From UMGS75 sp964507405 (GTDB taxonomy: Bacteria > Bacillota_I > Bacilli_A > ML615J-28 > CAG-313): a DNA stretch of 23,835 nt. The notes below the pieces were generated by a model. That model had not been told where the DNA came from. It saw only the letters and a list, made by a program, of their open reading frames with translations, and did no database searches. The stretch is taken from positions 1-23,835 of the forward strand of contig CAZDPJ010000023.1 in assembly GCA_964507405.1 (NCBI GenBank), given 5' to 3'. Shown here in pieces: positions 16,768 to 23,835 of the stretch (position 1 is its first letter; the number at the start of each line of letters is the position of its first letter). The translations under genes and the position numbers were made by a program.

Positions 16768-18829
16768 CAGGTAAATTATCATGTTTATATGATTTAATTG
16801 ATTTAGTTTTTGTACTTCCCGTAACACCAACTTGAATTGCTTCTAATACCGAAACATGAGCATTAAACCCAGCCGCAAATCTCATTGTTACTAAGAAATC
16901 AAGTTCAACATTTACTTGCATAACAGGAATTCCTGGAATAATATCAATTGGAATATTTAAGATAGGTGCTCTAAATAATTCAATTTCCGTATCTTTAGCA
17001 CTTAACATTTCATTAAGTTCAGCAACTAAATTATCGGGGTCATCCCCTTCTTCACTCTTTAACTTTTCAGCAATCTTTTCAGCTATATCTTTAAAGCCTT
17101 CTTTTTTATCATCACCATTGTTATTGTTATTATTATTATCATTACCGTTATCGGTACCATTTTGTTTTACTGTTCTTACAAGAATCTTAAAATCAATATC
17201 AGTTTGAGAATATAGATTTACTGCGAAATCAAATTCAGCCCATTTTAGTGTAAATACACCCATATCATAGTTTAGATATCCTTGAGCAGAAGCTGCTAGG
17301 TACTGTGTAAAAGTAATTGAAGCTTGAATTTCTAATTTGTTTTTAATTGTTGCTTCATAACTAAAAGTAATACGTAATGCGACAAATTCATCAGTATAGG
17401 CTGAGTCAAAGTTAGGATTGTGACCTTTACCTGCTGTAATTTTAACTTCAGCGTCTTCTAACATTTTAAATTTTAGAAGTGTTTCTTCATTTCTAATTTC
17501 TGTATTATAACAAAAATCAGGTAAGCCTGTTCCTGGGTTAGTTCCTTCTAATTTTTGTACGTCTTGACTAGTAAAACCATATGCTTCTTGAACTTCATCA
17601 CTTACAAGAAGAAGTTTACTCATTAAATCAGTAACTTGTTCTAGGCTACCATTAGTTTTAATTTCTTCTTTCATTGCTTCTAAATCAAGATTTTCTAAAA
17701 TATCATCACTACTAATTACATTATTATAATTAACATCAATTTTACTAAATACATCTTCGATATCAGCATCAACGGCAAGTACTAAGTATTCAAGTTTGCC
17801 ATCACCTGGTTTTTCGATTACTTCTACTACTTTTACAAATAAAGAATTAACATTTAAGGCTTTGCCATCACCAATACATAAAATATTATCACTTGAAAAA
17901 TCGTATTCATTAAATAAATTTTCACTAAAATATAAAGTGTAAAAGCCATTTGTATCAGTAGTTAATTTATCTTCATTATCAGTTATTTCATTAAGATTTA
18001 GAATATCTGCTTTTTTAACAAATCTTAAATTTTTGGCATCTTTATATTGGACATTATTAACATCAGCACTCTTATTTTCATCAACAATTCTAAATGAATA
18101 TTCCGTAACACTTCTTGAAAGGTTTTCAAAATACATTCTGCTTGGAATTGTTACTTGATAAAGTTGACCAGGTGTATATGCATATACAATTCTACCATTA
18201 AACGAAAGTCCCTTAGGTTTTAAGGTATATTTAAAGCCATCTTGAATAACATCATACCAATCATATATTTCTTTAGGTAATTCATCAGCAAGTTCATCTG
18301 GTTCATTCCAAGGTAAGAAACCAGTAACTGCTTCTATGCAAAGTGCATCAATAAACTCTTTTTTACTATATGCTTTATCAACGATAATTGTAATTGCATA
18401 ATTTTCTGAAGCTTTTTCAACATAATGACTATTAGTTTCGGTTAAATTTACATCAACATTTGTTTTTGTAAACCCCGCATATAGCGTCATATCATTATTA
18501 ATTACTGTATCTATACTAAATTCATTTTTAAGTGTAGCATCAGTATACCAATAATCAAAGGCACTACCAGGTAAATATGATTGAGGTAGACTAGATAGTT
18601 TTGAACCTTTTTCAACAATTATAGGATCTACTTTACTACCACCATTAGTATCAAAGGTAATCNNNNNNNNNNTCGTTGCTTTATCACTAGGGCTCTCTTG
18701 TTCATGAGTATTACAGCTGTTACAACTACAGTTACAACTTTTACAAGCTGTAAAATAAACTGCCGAAACCGCCACAAAAAATAAAGTTAAAGTTACTACG
18801 ACAATGTGTCTAAATCTTTTATTTTTCAT
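12044..18829 (-). CDS. Giant lipoprotein with InlB-type (Flg_new) repeats, paralogue 1, crossing an assembly gap
   Basis: About 2261 residues if the 10-N gap (residues 53-56) keeps frame. The signal peptide ends in a lipobox-like FTAC with Cys29, followed at once by a cysteine cluster C-x2-C-x-C-x-C-x2-C (29-39). After the gap, 57-120 is a Listeria-Bacteroides (Flg_new) repeat (ITFDTNGG, LYAGF). Residues 120-555 are mixed and unrecognised. An Asn-rich linker lies at 557-576. Residues 612-800 are a beta-rich core with many Gly and aromatic residues. From about 800 to the end are repeated beta modules, including WKMKNWTDLSG and four MP-x-x-x-[VL] motifs (about 1619, 1683, 1751, 1967), which resemble divergent InlB B-repeats. 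There is no LPxTG or C-terminal helix, so the attachment is the N-terminal lipid. ATG 18827-18829 has AAGGAG. Likely an adhesin or surface scaffold; the function is not proven. Confidence 0.8.
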   Translation of the reverse strand: MKNKRFRHIVVVTLTLFFVAVSAVYFTACKSCNCSCNSCNTHEQESPSDKATXXXXITFDTNGGSKVDPIIVEKGSKLSSLPQSYLPGSAFDYWYTDATLKNEFSIDTVINNDMTLYAGFTKTNVDVNLTETNSHYVEKASENYAITIIVDKAYSKKEFIDALCIEAVTGFLPWNEPDELADELPKEIYDWYDVIQDGFKYTLKPKGLSFNGRIVYAYTPGQLYQVTIPSRMYFENLSRSVTEYSFRIVDENKSADVNNVQYKDAKNLRFVKKADILNLNEITDNEDKLTTDTNGFYTLYFSENLFNEYDFSSDNILCIGDGKALNVNSLFVKVVEVIEKPGDGKLEYLVLAVDADIEDVFSKIDVNYNNVISSDDILENLDLEAMKEEIKTNGSLEQVTDLMSKLLLVSDEVQEAYGFTSQDVQKLEGTNPGTGLPDFCYNTEIRNEETLLKFKMLEDAEVKITAGKGHNPNFDSAYTDEFVALRITFSYEATIKNKLEIQASITFTQYLAASAQGYLNYDMGVFTLKWAEFDFAVNLYSQTDIDFKILVRTVKQNGTDNGNDNNNNNNNGDDKKEGFKDIAEKIAEKLKSEEGDDPDNLVAELNEMLSAKDTEIELFRAPILNIPIDIIPGIPVMQVNVELDFLVTMRFAAGFNAHVSVLEAIQVGVTGSTKTKSIKSYKHDNLPGGNQYALQLSACGYLGFKAGFEGGISVSFCGLSSLGRVGIWVYAGAYIDIYGFAQATLVKQNSMVTQSLVGGYYIEIGVFVEVKLEARSKLFKTSVGTKLVDEKWPLVKFGNKEVLVSVEKKALEETVYIANNGENEASIKLDSLPKLNGTYIDITTGATYTKEVPWEKVTLKTSLKNFQYNPANQTIDYGNYSTLRPASEICIATYYFNGPILQFNMSTTQYKDLCPFASTKIVYYDASKMGLEDAGKEVSIKFYSLVNGKKELLEERKVLAGSYIYSSDDILLDECKYMNITWDKTPWDEVVTEDTEFVCSADLRQTYIAFIYYDAVKDAWITEVRACNLGEMPVAPEVVGNDKITFTGWRGRNGLNNNAKNTPSDRIGEAISEKDLNERGFFVSTTCNKNVNKALASYSSSGYFIANYTDQLIDSTHTTEEGIAWYYAVSSIYIANYETSKCKVTIHNYDVDGKEIIDESYVDFNTAPNVYKTYSPFSMEFLGFALEKDGEVVYKTAFEVGNITNDIVLYAKYKNITHKANLYYYDASIHDYKFLKSIDVLGGKKLGELTEELECITDIKTAEEEGVETKFLRFVEYKNNDIIYLRDTTMITRDIDIYPVWERKVDVTFDAGEGMFTYKDNDGNFVKKEKLFTESKLNYKLELNLFCVNNSTDPEYKYEFIGWKNTLTDEEILFNNTGSNTFIVECSVPTVFIAIYKKVERNDYAVNISTEHGTLKDGKSTSIVKNNLTFAEYQKIKAEYAEWFPESYHDDEEKCTYKPYQNVREENNTYTLTYKFTPTYDRCRIIINPNGGINNGITMYDNVPVKSTIDLSTISITRVDDYGTWKMKNWTDLSGNTYKLDDTYVIKGNDTLTINWEIVTYIDYQISFILDDVLINTLVYHKDDAITEFTKPLQADGKVFSGWTWYDANDVMLTEQLQKMPAQNLTLKGYTSSVYIIYKVDGNEIYKDEGRVGYEETVKEQYVKEGYTVSNWESADVTVSNSKFVMPEKDVIFNATSTVNSYTVTYYHNNTVYGDVLNVNYGEYVSLKELPQETGKFFAWSSTDVTLGDFGFTMPSRNVEIRTISSDKKYYVIYYLNNELYDYYTAIPNEEVFVRVAPLEFEYADMEFSGWYLGKESLNGKQTFVVGDNTTYVYGYTSKGSVKVNIYFDEAVSTPDMVLYAKPNDVIDISMMLENEVISGYKINDVISNNIEVTSTDEINAYVVYDAKKYKVSYNTTEYSLPEPLYYRPLEKVYLASLPLSDEYTLVNGWFSAEVEILTDEVGESYFIMPNQDVIINLKHQSKYEGDTTYLSASTYIVLPNGTEQVLYQTYKIYNDDQITYFEYPMFEGYEFIGFKDESGEIVAHDYLGIRYSDMDGKNKAFYAEYRKLELHIATFKYNNKIIGYREFYDSYEVYIDAPEITLLEDEVFTGWMNLFVSPSEVDGKVLFYTGDRQKAEYAKMDLEFVGYSYYEEDSYSISIEYEEGNYEFFVNQFSEIILDRYHNNFEVKYDLYVNYSLNDATSTEKLVKNGAILQNGEYLVSIPSIYHLMESLKVNDTDIVTINYFTVKTSSVSYDYSDEI
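17117..17143. repeat. ATT/GTT trinucleotide tract encoding the Asn-rich linker
   Basis: Imperfect trinucleotide repeat on the plus strand, read as Asn codons (AAT/AAC) on the minus strand, giving the NDNNNNNNNG linker between the N-terminal half and the beta-rich core. Length changes by whole repeats would keep frame and only alter the linker length. Confidence 0.75.
18663..18672. other. Assembly gap (10 N)
   Basis: Ten unknown bases inside the first giant gene, between the Cys-rich lipoprotein N-terminus (18673-18829) and the first Flg_new repeat. Ten Ns is probably a placeholder rather than a measured length, so both the linkage and the reading frame across it are provisional. Confidence 1.
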
Positions 18830-18850
18830 TTTTTCTCCTTTTCCCCATTT

Positions 18851-18872
18851 GGTTATATTCTGGGTTATAACC
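18851..18872. promoter_or_regulatory. Inverted repeat GGTTATA-N8-TATAACC at the giant gene's start of transcription
   Basis: A perfect 7-bp inverted repeat starting right after the -10 box, with an internal GGTTATAACC palindrome so that three half-sites are present. It covers the expected +1 and ends about 11 nt before the AAGGAG ribosome binding site. It may be an operator or a leader hairpin that can mask the ribosome site. Confidence 0.5.
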
Positions 18873-18873
18873 T

Positions 18874-18902
18874 ATTTTATCATATATAAAAACCTATGTC
18901 AA
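18874..18902 (-). promoter_or_regulatory. Promoter of the first giant repeat-protein gene
   Basis: TTGACA (18897-18902) and TAAAAT (18874-18879) with a 17-bp spacer, and an extended -10 TG one base before the -10 box. The leader is about 40 nt. The stretch 18903-19060 between it and the next terminator is AT-rich and I see no gene in it. Confidence 0.85.
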
Positions 18903-19064
18903 GAAATAAATTAACTATTATATATTGTGTAAATAATTTATCAAAAAAATAATTGTTTTTTTAATGATTAACAGTTTTTTTATTCAATAATTACAAACAT
19001 TAAATTATACTTTTTTATTTATTTTTTAAATTAATACTAATCAAATTTTTCCTATTAATTAAAA

Positions 19065-19096
19065 AAGGTATGACTTCTTAGATAGAGTCATACCTT
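19065..19096 (-). terminator. Terminator of the second giant repeat-protein gene
   Basis: An 11-bp perfect inverted repeat AAGGTATGACT / AGTCATACCTT with a 10-nt loop, followed on the minus strand by a T-run (As at 19061-19066). It begins 9 nt after the stop codon, so the two giant genes are separate transcription units. Confidence 0.92.
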
Positions 19097-19105
19097 ATAT
19101 TTTTT

Positions 19106-22100
19106 TTACATTATAGAATCATTATTTACGTGTTTTGCTTTAATATTAACGTAATTAATAGTTGCACCTTCACCAAATAATTCTGCTATTTTTTCTAATG
19201 TTGGAATAGTTATAACATATTCATCACCTTGTTTTTCGATTGCATCAATAATAAATGCTTCTTGTTGTTCCCCAGTACCAACACTATAATTTACAAGTAA
19301 TTCATATTCTATTTCACCACCATTATGTGTAGATGTTAATCTAACAACACTACCAGGATTTACATTAATTTCATATGATGATTCATATGTTGCTTCGGGA
19401 TAAGAAATATGTGCAAAAAATGAATTTTCTGTATTATAAATATATCCATTAAAGACAAAGTCCATACCTGTATATTCATGAGTTTCTCTTTCACCAGTAT
19501 AGAAAAGTAAAGTATTTTTCATTGTCATTGGTTTTAAATATAAATTCTTCCAACCGCTAAATGCTTCGCCTTCATTTAATGTAACTACAGGTGCATCAAT
19601 TACAACTTCATATGAATCATAGAATTCACGATAACCAACTACTTGATTATTAATTCTGAATTCAGCAACATGACGTTCTAATTTTCGATATTTAGCATAG
19701 AATACTCGGTTTTCACCTTTCATATCATCAAGTGTTAATCCAGAATGTTCATTACAAGATTTAATTCCTTCAGTATCACAAATAAAGCCAATTAATTCAT
19801 AACCAACAATTTTTGGAACATCAAAGTATACAGGAGCATCATTATTATCTACAATATAGTCTTTGTAAAAAATTGGTTCTGAATGATGTGGAGATTCAAT
19901 ATATACAGATGCTGTTAAATAGCCTTCCATTGGTTCACCACTAGATGTTAGATGAGAGATAAGATTAATTACTACATCACGATCTGGCATAATGAAATAT
20001 AATTTTCCATTTTCATCTGTAAGTATTTCGACATCCGCATTAAACCATTTATCAGCAGTCCAACTTTCATCGCTAGTAGGTAAATCCTCAACAAATACCT
20101 TTTCACCCTTAGCATAAGATTTAGTCTCAGGAACTACAAATGAATATGCAACGTATGATACACTATATTTCTTACTTTCATATTGAACATAAACATTCAT
20201 TTCGGTATTACCTGTAACAGTAATTTTACTTGTTGCATCATCACCTACTTTATATCCTGCAATTTGTTCTTCAAGAAGCATCATAGAAATATCAAGAACG
20301 TCATTTTCATTACCATATAAAACAATATCAGGACTAGTATTTGCTTCATCAAAATAGATATTAACTTTAACACTACCTTTAGTGAAATAGCCATAAACAT
20401 AAGTTATATTTTCTCCAACAGTAATAGTTGATTTATTTGCTAATGAAGCTTTTTCACTATACCAACCACTAAATTCATAATCACCATATTTATCATTTTC
20501 TGGTACGTTTAATAATTCTAATTCTTGACCAGGAATACCAATTTGATATCCAACCATTTCATCATTAACATAATACATTATATATTGTTTAATTAAAGAT
20601 GAAATTGAATAGATTTCAACATTCTTTGCGGGCATTGTAAAGCCAATTTCACTTATGATTACATCACTACTACTCCATGCGAAATATTTACCATCTTCTA
20701 CTGGAAGGGTAGGATGTTGAACATGGGCACCAAAGTTAACAGTTTTTACATCACCATAAACTTCACCATTATGATAATAAGTTATAGTATAACTATTAAC
20801 ACTTGAAGTTGCATTAAAGATTACATCTTTTTCAGGCATTACAAATTTAGAATCAGTAACTAGAGCGTCAGTAGTTTCCCAGTTAGATACAGTATAACCT
20901 TCTTTAACGAATTGGTCATCAACTGTTTCTTCATAACCTACTCTACCTTCGTAATTACTAATTTCTGTACCATCTAAGAAATATCTAATGTATGCACTTG
21001 ATGTATAACCAACTAATCTTAAGTTTTCAGAAGGCATTTGCGTTAACGCTTCAATTTCTTCATTTTTAGAATTATACCAAGTCCATCCTGTAAATATCTT
21101 TCCATCAGCAACACTTGGTTTACCAAACATTTCAAGCACATCATCTTTATGGAATTTCTTAATTTCATAATCTTTATAATCTACTCTAAATGTAATTGTA
21201 TATTCATTATATTCTACAATTTCCCAGTTTAGTGTTAATGTATCATCACCACTAACAATATATTTACTATTTAATTCATATGTATTACCTTTACTATCAG
21301 TCCAGTTTACCATTTTCCAAGTACCATAGTCATCAACACGAGTAAGTACATAATCAGCTAAATCAATTTCACCATTCCATTCAATATTTTCATATACATT
21401 AATAATTACATCATCACTTTTTCCGCCATTTACATCAACATATACTTTATGTCTATCAATTGTTTTTTCAAACATATAAATAATAGAATCGATATAACCA
21501 TCTTGACAAACGAATGTTGACTTACCTTTTGAAACATAAGTACAATGATTTGTATCATCACGATACTTTTCAGGATACCAATCACAATATTCATTATAAA
21601 TTTTATTATACTCTTCATAGCTAATATTATTCTTTTCTATTTTCTTAGAACCATCTTTTAGAGTACTATATGGAGTTTCAATAGAAATATTATAATCTGT
21701 TCTTTCTACTTCTTTATAAATTGCGACAAAAGTAGTAGGAACATCACATGTTGTTTTTAAAGTATATTCAGAAGGATCATCAAATAAGATTTCTTCACCT
21801 GTTACTGAATTTTTCCATCCAACAAATTCATAACGATATTTAGGATCACTTAATGGTTTTGCGCAGAATAACTTCATTGTCAACTCATAATCAAGTAGTG
21901 AACTTGTAAAGTATTCTACTTTAGTAGGATAATTTCCATCTTCATCTTTATTAGTAAAGATACCTTCACCAGAATCAAATACGATATCTACAGTACGTTT
22001 TAAAAGTGGATAAACACTAATAGGTCTTGCGCAAATTGAATTTACTGGAAGTAATGTAATTACACCATTTCTTTCATCAATGAATTGACTACATTCACTT

Positions 22101-23835
22101 TTTACGCCTTCTTCTTTTGTTAAACTTAGATTCTTTATATATTCTAATTCATCTTCAATTTCTGTGAATGATGATCCACCAGCAAGTTTTACTGTTTTAT
22201 ATAATTTATATTCATGACTAACTATATCATAGTAATACAAGTTAATATCATGGTAAAGTTTTTCATAAATAGCATATAAAACCATATCATCATGAACATG
22301 TTCTATTTCAAATAATGTTTCATAAACAACCTCACCACCTTCTTCTAAGGCAAATCCCTTATGTTCAAGTGTTAAAGGAGAATATGTATAATATGTCGTA
22401 GGTTGTCTATTAAATGGAATATCAAATTTATCAACATGAAGCACACCTTTATCATCTGTACTATTAATAGTAATTACACAATCATCAAAATTATAAGTTG
22501 CTATATAATAACTTGCGACCGCATTATACCAAACAGTTCCTTGTTCTGATGTATGAGTTTCATCAATAATATCCATAGTTAAATTAGGAGATTGATAACC
22601 TTGATAAGAATATGTAGTTATAGCTCTATCAACAGGTTTACCAGTTGTACTTTCTATAAAGTAACCACGTAGCCACATATCATCAACTGTAATAGTTTGA
22701 CCAATTCCACCTGATGGGGTGTTATTGGCTCTATTATTAATACCATTTTTTCCTTCCCAACCAGCATGATGGATTTTTTTACCATCTGGTACGACCGGTG
22801 CAATTGGAGTTTCTCCTATATTACAAGCTCTAATTTCAGTAATCCATGCATCTTTTACAGGATCATAATAAATAAACGCAATATATACTTGTCTTAATTC
22901 TGCTGTACAAATAAATTCAGTATCACCAGTTACAACTGTTTCCCATGGTACCATATTCCAAGTTCTATTTTCATATTTATATGGGTCAAGTGTAGGAGCA
23001 TCTTTTATAGGTGTACCAGCAAGTACTTTATATTCATCCATTAATTCTTTTTTACCTTCAACAAGTGAATAGAATTTAACACTTACTTCTTTACCAGCTT
23101 CTTCTTTTGCCATTTTTGATGCATCATAATAAACTATTTTAGTAGAAGCAAATGGACATAAATCTTTATATCGGGTTGCGGACATATTAAATTGTAGAAT
23201 TGGTCCATTATAATAATATGTTGCGATACAAGTTTCACTGGCAGGTTTCCAACTATCGTTATTCTTATAATCGATTGTTTGATTAGCATAATTATATTTA
23301 AAGTTATATGATGAAGTTCTTAAAGTTACTTTATTCCAAGGAACTTCTTTTGTATAAGTTGCGCCTGTTGTAATATCAATATATACACCATTTAATTTCG
23401 GTAAACTATCGAGTTTAATCGAGGCCTCATTTCCACCATTATTAGCTATATATATTTCTTCTTCCAGGGCTTTCTTTTCTACCGAGACGAGGACTTCTTT
23501 ATTACCAAATTTAACAAGTGGCCATTTCTCATCAACAAGTTTTATTCCAACTGATGTATTAAATAATTTGGATCTTGCTTCTAATTTTACTTCAACAAAA
23601 ACACCAATTTCAATGTAATAGCCTCCAACTAATGATTGCGTAACAACAGTTTTTTCTTTAGCAAGTGTTGCTTGAGCGAATCCATAGATATCAATATACG
23701 CACCAGAATATACCCAAATACCTACTCGGCCTAAGGATGATAAACCGCAGAAACTTACAGAGATTCCACCTTCAAATCCAGCTTTAAATCCTAAATATCC
23801 ACAAGCAGAAAGTTGAAGAGCATATTGGTTTCCAC
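19106..23835 (-). CDS. Giant InlB-type repeat surface protein, paralogue 2, 5' end beyond the window
   Basis: About 1575 codons visible, open to the window edge. The first in-frame ATG (23183-23185) lies in the middle of a conserved domain (PILQFN followed by MSATRYKDLC) and is not a start. I translated 23186-23835 and it continues without stop as the beta-rich core found in paralogue 1 (for example KLNGVYIDITTGATYTKEVP, LVDEKWPLVKFGNKE, GYYIEIGVFVEVKLEA). Downstream, the order of modules is the same: VFDSGEGIF, WKMVNWTDSKG, four MP-x-x-x-[VL] motifs and a WKNLYL-containing end. The C-terminus (KHVNNDSIM) has no LPxTG or anchor. By comparison with paralogue 1, the start should lie about 2 kb outside the window and carry a lipoprotein signal. 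Probably a second, diverged surface adhesin or scaffold; the function is unproven. Confidence 0.88.
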   Translation of the reverse strand, partial: GNQYALQLSACGYLGFKAGFEGGISVSFCGLSSLGRVGIWVYSGAYIDIYGFAQATLAKEKTVVTQSLVGGYYIEIGVFVEVKLEARSKLFNTSVGIKLVDEKWPLVKFGNKEVLVSVEKKALEEEIYIANNGGNEASIKLDSLPKLNGVYIDITTGATYTKEVPWNKVTLRTSSYNFKYNYANQTIDYKNNDSWKPASETCIATYYYNGPILQFNMSATRYKDLCPFASTKIVYYDASKMAKEEAGKEVSVKFYSLVEGKKELMDEYKVLAGTPIKDAPTLDPYKYENRTWNMVPWETVVTGDTEFICTAELRQVYIAFIYYDPVKDAWITEIRACNIGETPIAPVVPDGKKIHHAGWEGKNGINNRANNTPSGGIGQTITVDDMWLRGYFIESTTGKPVDRAITTYSYQGYQSPNLTMDIIDETHTSEQGTVWYNAVASYYIATYNFDDCVITINSTDDKGVLHVDKFDIPFNRQPTTYYTYSPLTLEHKGFALEEGGEVVYETLFEIEHVHDDMVLYAIYEKLYHDINLYYYDIVSHEYKLYKTVKLAGGSSFTEIEDELEYIKNLSLTKEEGVKSECSQFIDERNGVITLLPVNSICARPISVYPLLKRTVDIVFDSGEGIFTNKDEDGNYPTKVEYFTSSLLDYELTMKLFCAKPLSDPKYRYEFVGWKNSVTGEEILFDDPSEYTLKTTCDVPTTFVAIYKEVERTDYNISIETPYSTLKDGSKKIEKNNISYEEYNKIYNEYCDWYPEKYRDDTNHCTYVSKGKSTFVCQDGYIDSIIYMFEKTIDRHKVYVDVNGGKSDDVIINVYENIEWNGEIDLADYVLTRVDDYGTWKMVNWTDSKGNTYELNSKYIVSGDDTLTLNWEIVEYNEYTITFRVDYKDYEIKKFHKDDVLEMFGKPSVADGKIFTGWTWYNSKNEEIEALTQMPSENLRLVGYTSSAYIRYFLDGTEISNYEGRVGYEETVDDQFVKEGYTVSNWETTDALVTDSKFVMPEKDVIFNATSSVNSYTITYYHNGEVYGDVKTVNFGAHVQHPTLPVEDGKYFAWSSSDVIISEIGFTMPAKNVEIYSISSLIKQYIMYYVNDEMVGYQIGIPGQELELLNVPENDKYGDYEFSGWYSEKASLANKSTITVGENITYVYGYFTKGSVKVNIYFDEANTSPDIVLYGNENDVLDISMMLLEEQIAGYKVGDDATSKITVTGNTEMNVYVQYESKKYSVSYVAYSFVVPETKSYAKGEKVFVEDLPTSDESWTADKWFNADVEILTDENGKLYFIMPDRDVVINLISHLTSSGEPMEGYLTASVYIESPHHSEPIFYKDYIVDNNDAPVYFDVPKIVGYELIGFICDTEGIKSCNEHSGLTLDDMKGENRVFYAKYRKLERHVAEFRINNQVVGYREFYDSYEVVIDAPVVTLNEGEAFSGWKNLYLKPMTMKNTLLFYTGERETHEYTGMDFVFNGYIYNTENSFFAHISYPEATYESSYEINVNPGSVVRLTSTHNGGEIEYELLVNYSVGTGEQQEAFIIDAIEKQGDEYVITIPTLEKIAELFGEGATINYVNIKAKHVNNDSIM
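19106..23835 (-). repeat. Tandem duplication copy 2 (matches 12044-16767)
   Basis: Direct, same-strand duplicate of the 3' two thirds of the neighbouring giant gene, about 7.06 kb away. The match reaches the window edge, so the duplicated unit is larger than what is visible. Confidence 0.9.

Noticed and set aside
23183..23185. ATG as the start of the second giant gene
   Set aside because: It lies inside a domain conserved with paralogue 1, has no ribosome binding site, and the frame is open and homologous upstream to the window edge.
12044..23835. CRISPR or short-unit satellite array in the repeat region
   Set aside because: The repetition is long protein modules and one 7-kb gene duplication; no regularly spaced short direct repeats with unique spacers are present.

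Overview
The window is AT-rich, has closely packed genes, strong AGGAGG-type ribosome binding sites and good sigma-A type promoters. TGG is used for Trp, and TGA is read as a stop at the end of copA. This fits a low-GC Bacillota or deep-branching Mollicutes-like gut or environmental lineage that uses the standard code (Acholeplasma/RF39/Erysipelotrichia-like). That placement is an inference from style, not a homology search. A run of 10 Ns at 18663-18672 shows the sequence is a scaffolded draft assembly.

Left part (1-4377): a minus-strand four-gene operon runs from a consensus promoter at 4194-4221 to a terminator at 14-39. It encodes a small four-helix membrane protein, a Cu(+) P-type ATPase (CopA), a CopZ-like metallochaperone and an exported phosphodiester-glycosidase-like protein. 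The last gene is frameshifted at its start in a poly-A tract and lacks the usual C-terminal end of its family. A divergent plus-strand operon (4378-5839) encodes a DegV/FakB-type fatty-acid-binding protein and a PAP2-like membrane protein. Both divergent promoters carry an inverted repeat at the predicted transcription start, so both are probably repressor-controlled.

Middle (5843-9500): a bidirectional terminator separates the lipid pair from two adjacent minus-strand ABC exporter half-transporters. One has canonical nucleotide-site residues and the other degenerate ones, which is the pattern of heterodimeric drug/lipid exporters (LmrCD, BmrCD, TM287/288).

Right part (9571-23835): three large surface-protein genes lie on the minus strand. 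The first is a 746-aa lipoprotein with an FN3-like N-terminal region and a long helical body. The other two are tandem paralogues that start about 7.06 kb apart. The complete one (about 2261 aa, interrupted by the N gap) starts with a lipoprotein signal and a cysteine cluster. It continues through InlB-type (Flg_new) repeats, a beta-rich core and a long array of repeats. The second paralogue reads open to the window edge, so its start lies outside. DNA identity between the paralogues is about 93% in the core block I counted and about 79% in a block near the 3' end, suggesting duplication followed by uneven divergence or gene conversion. No tRNA, rRNA, CRISPR array, transposase or phage gene was seen.
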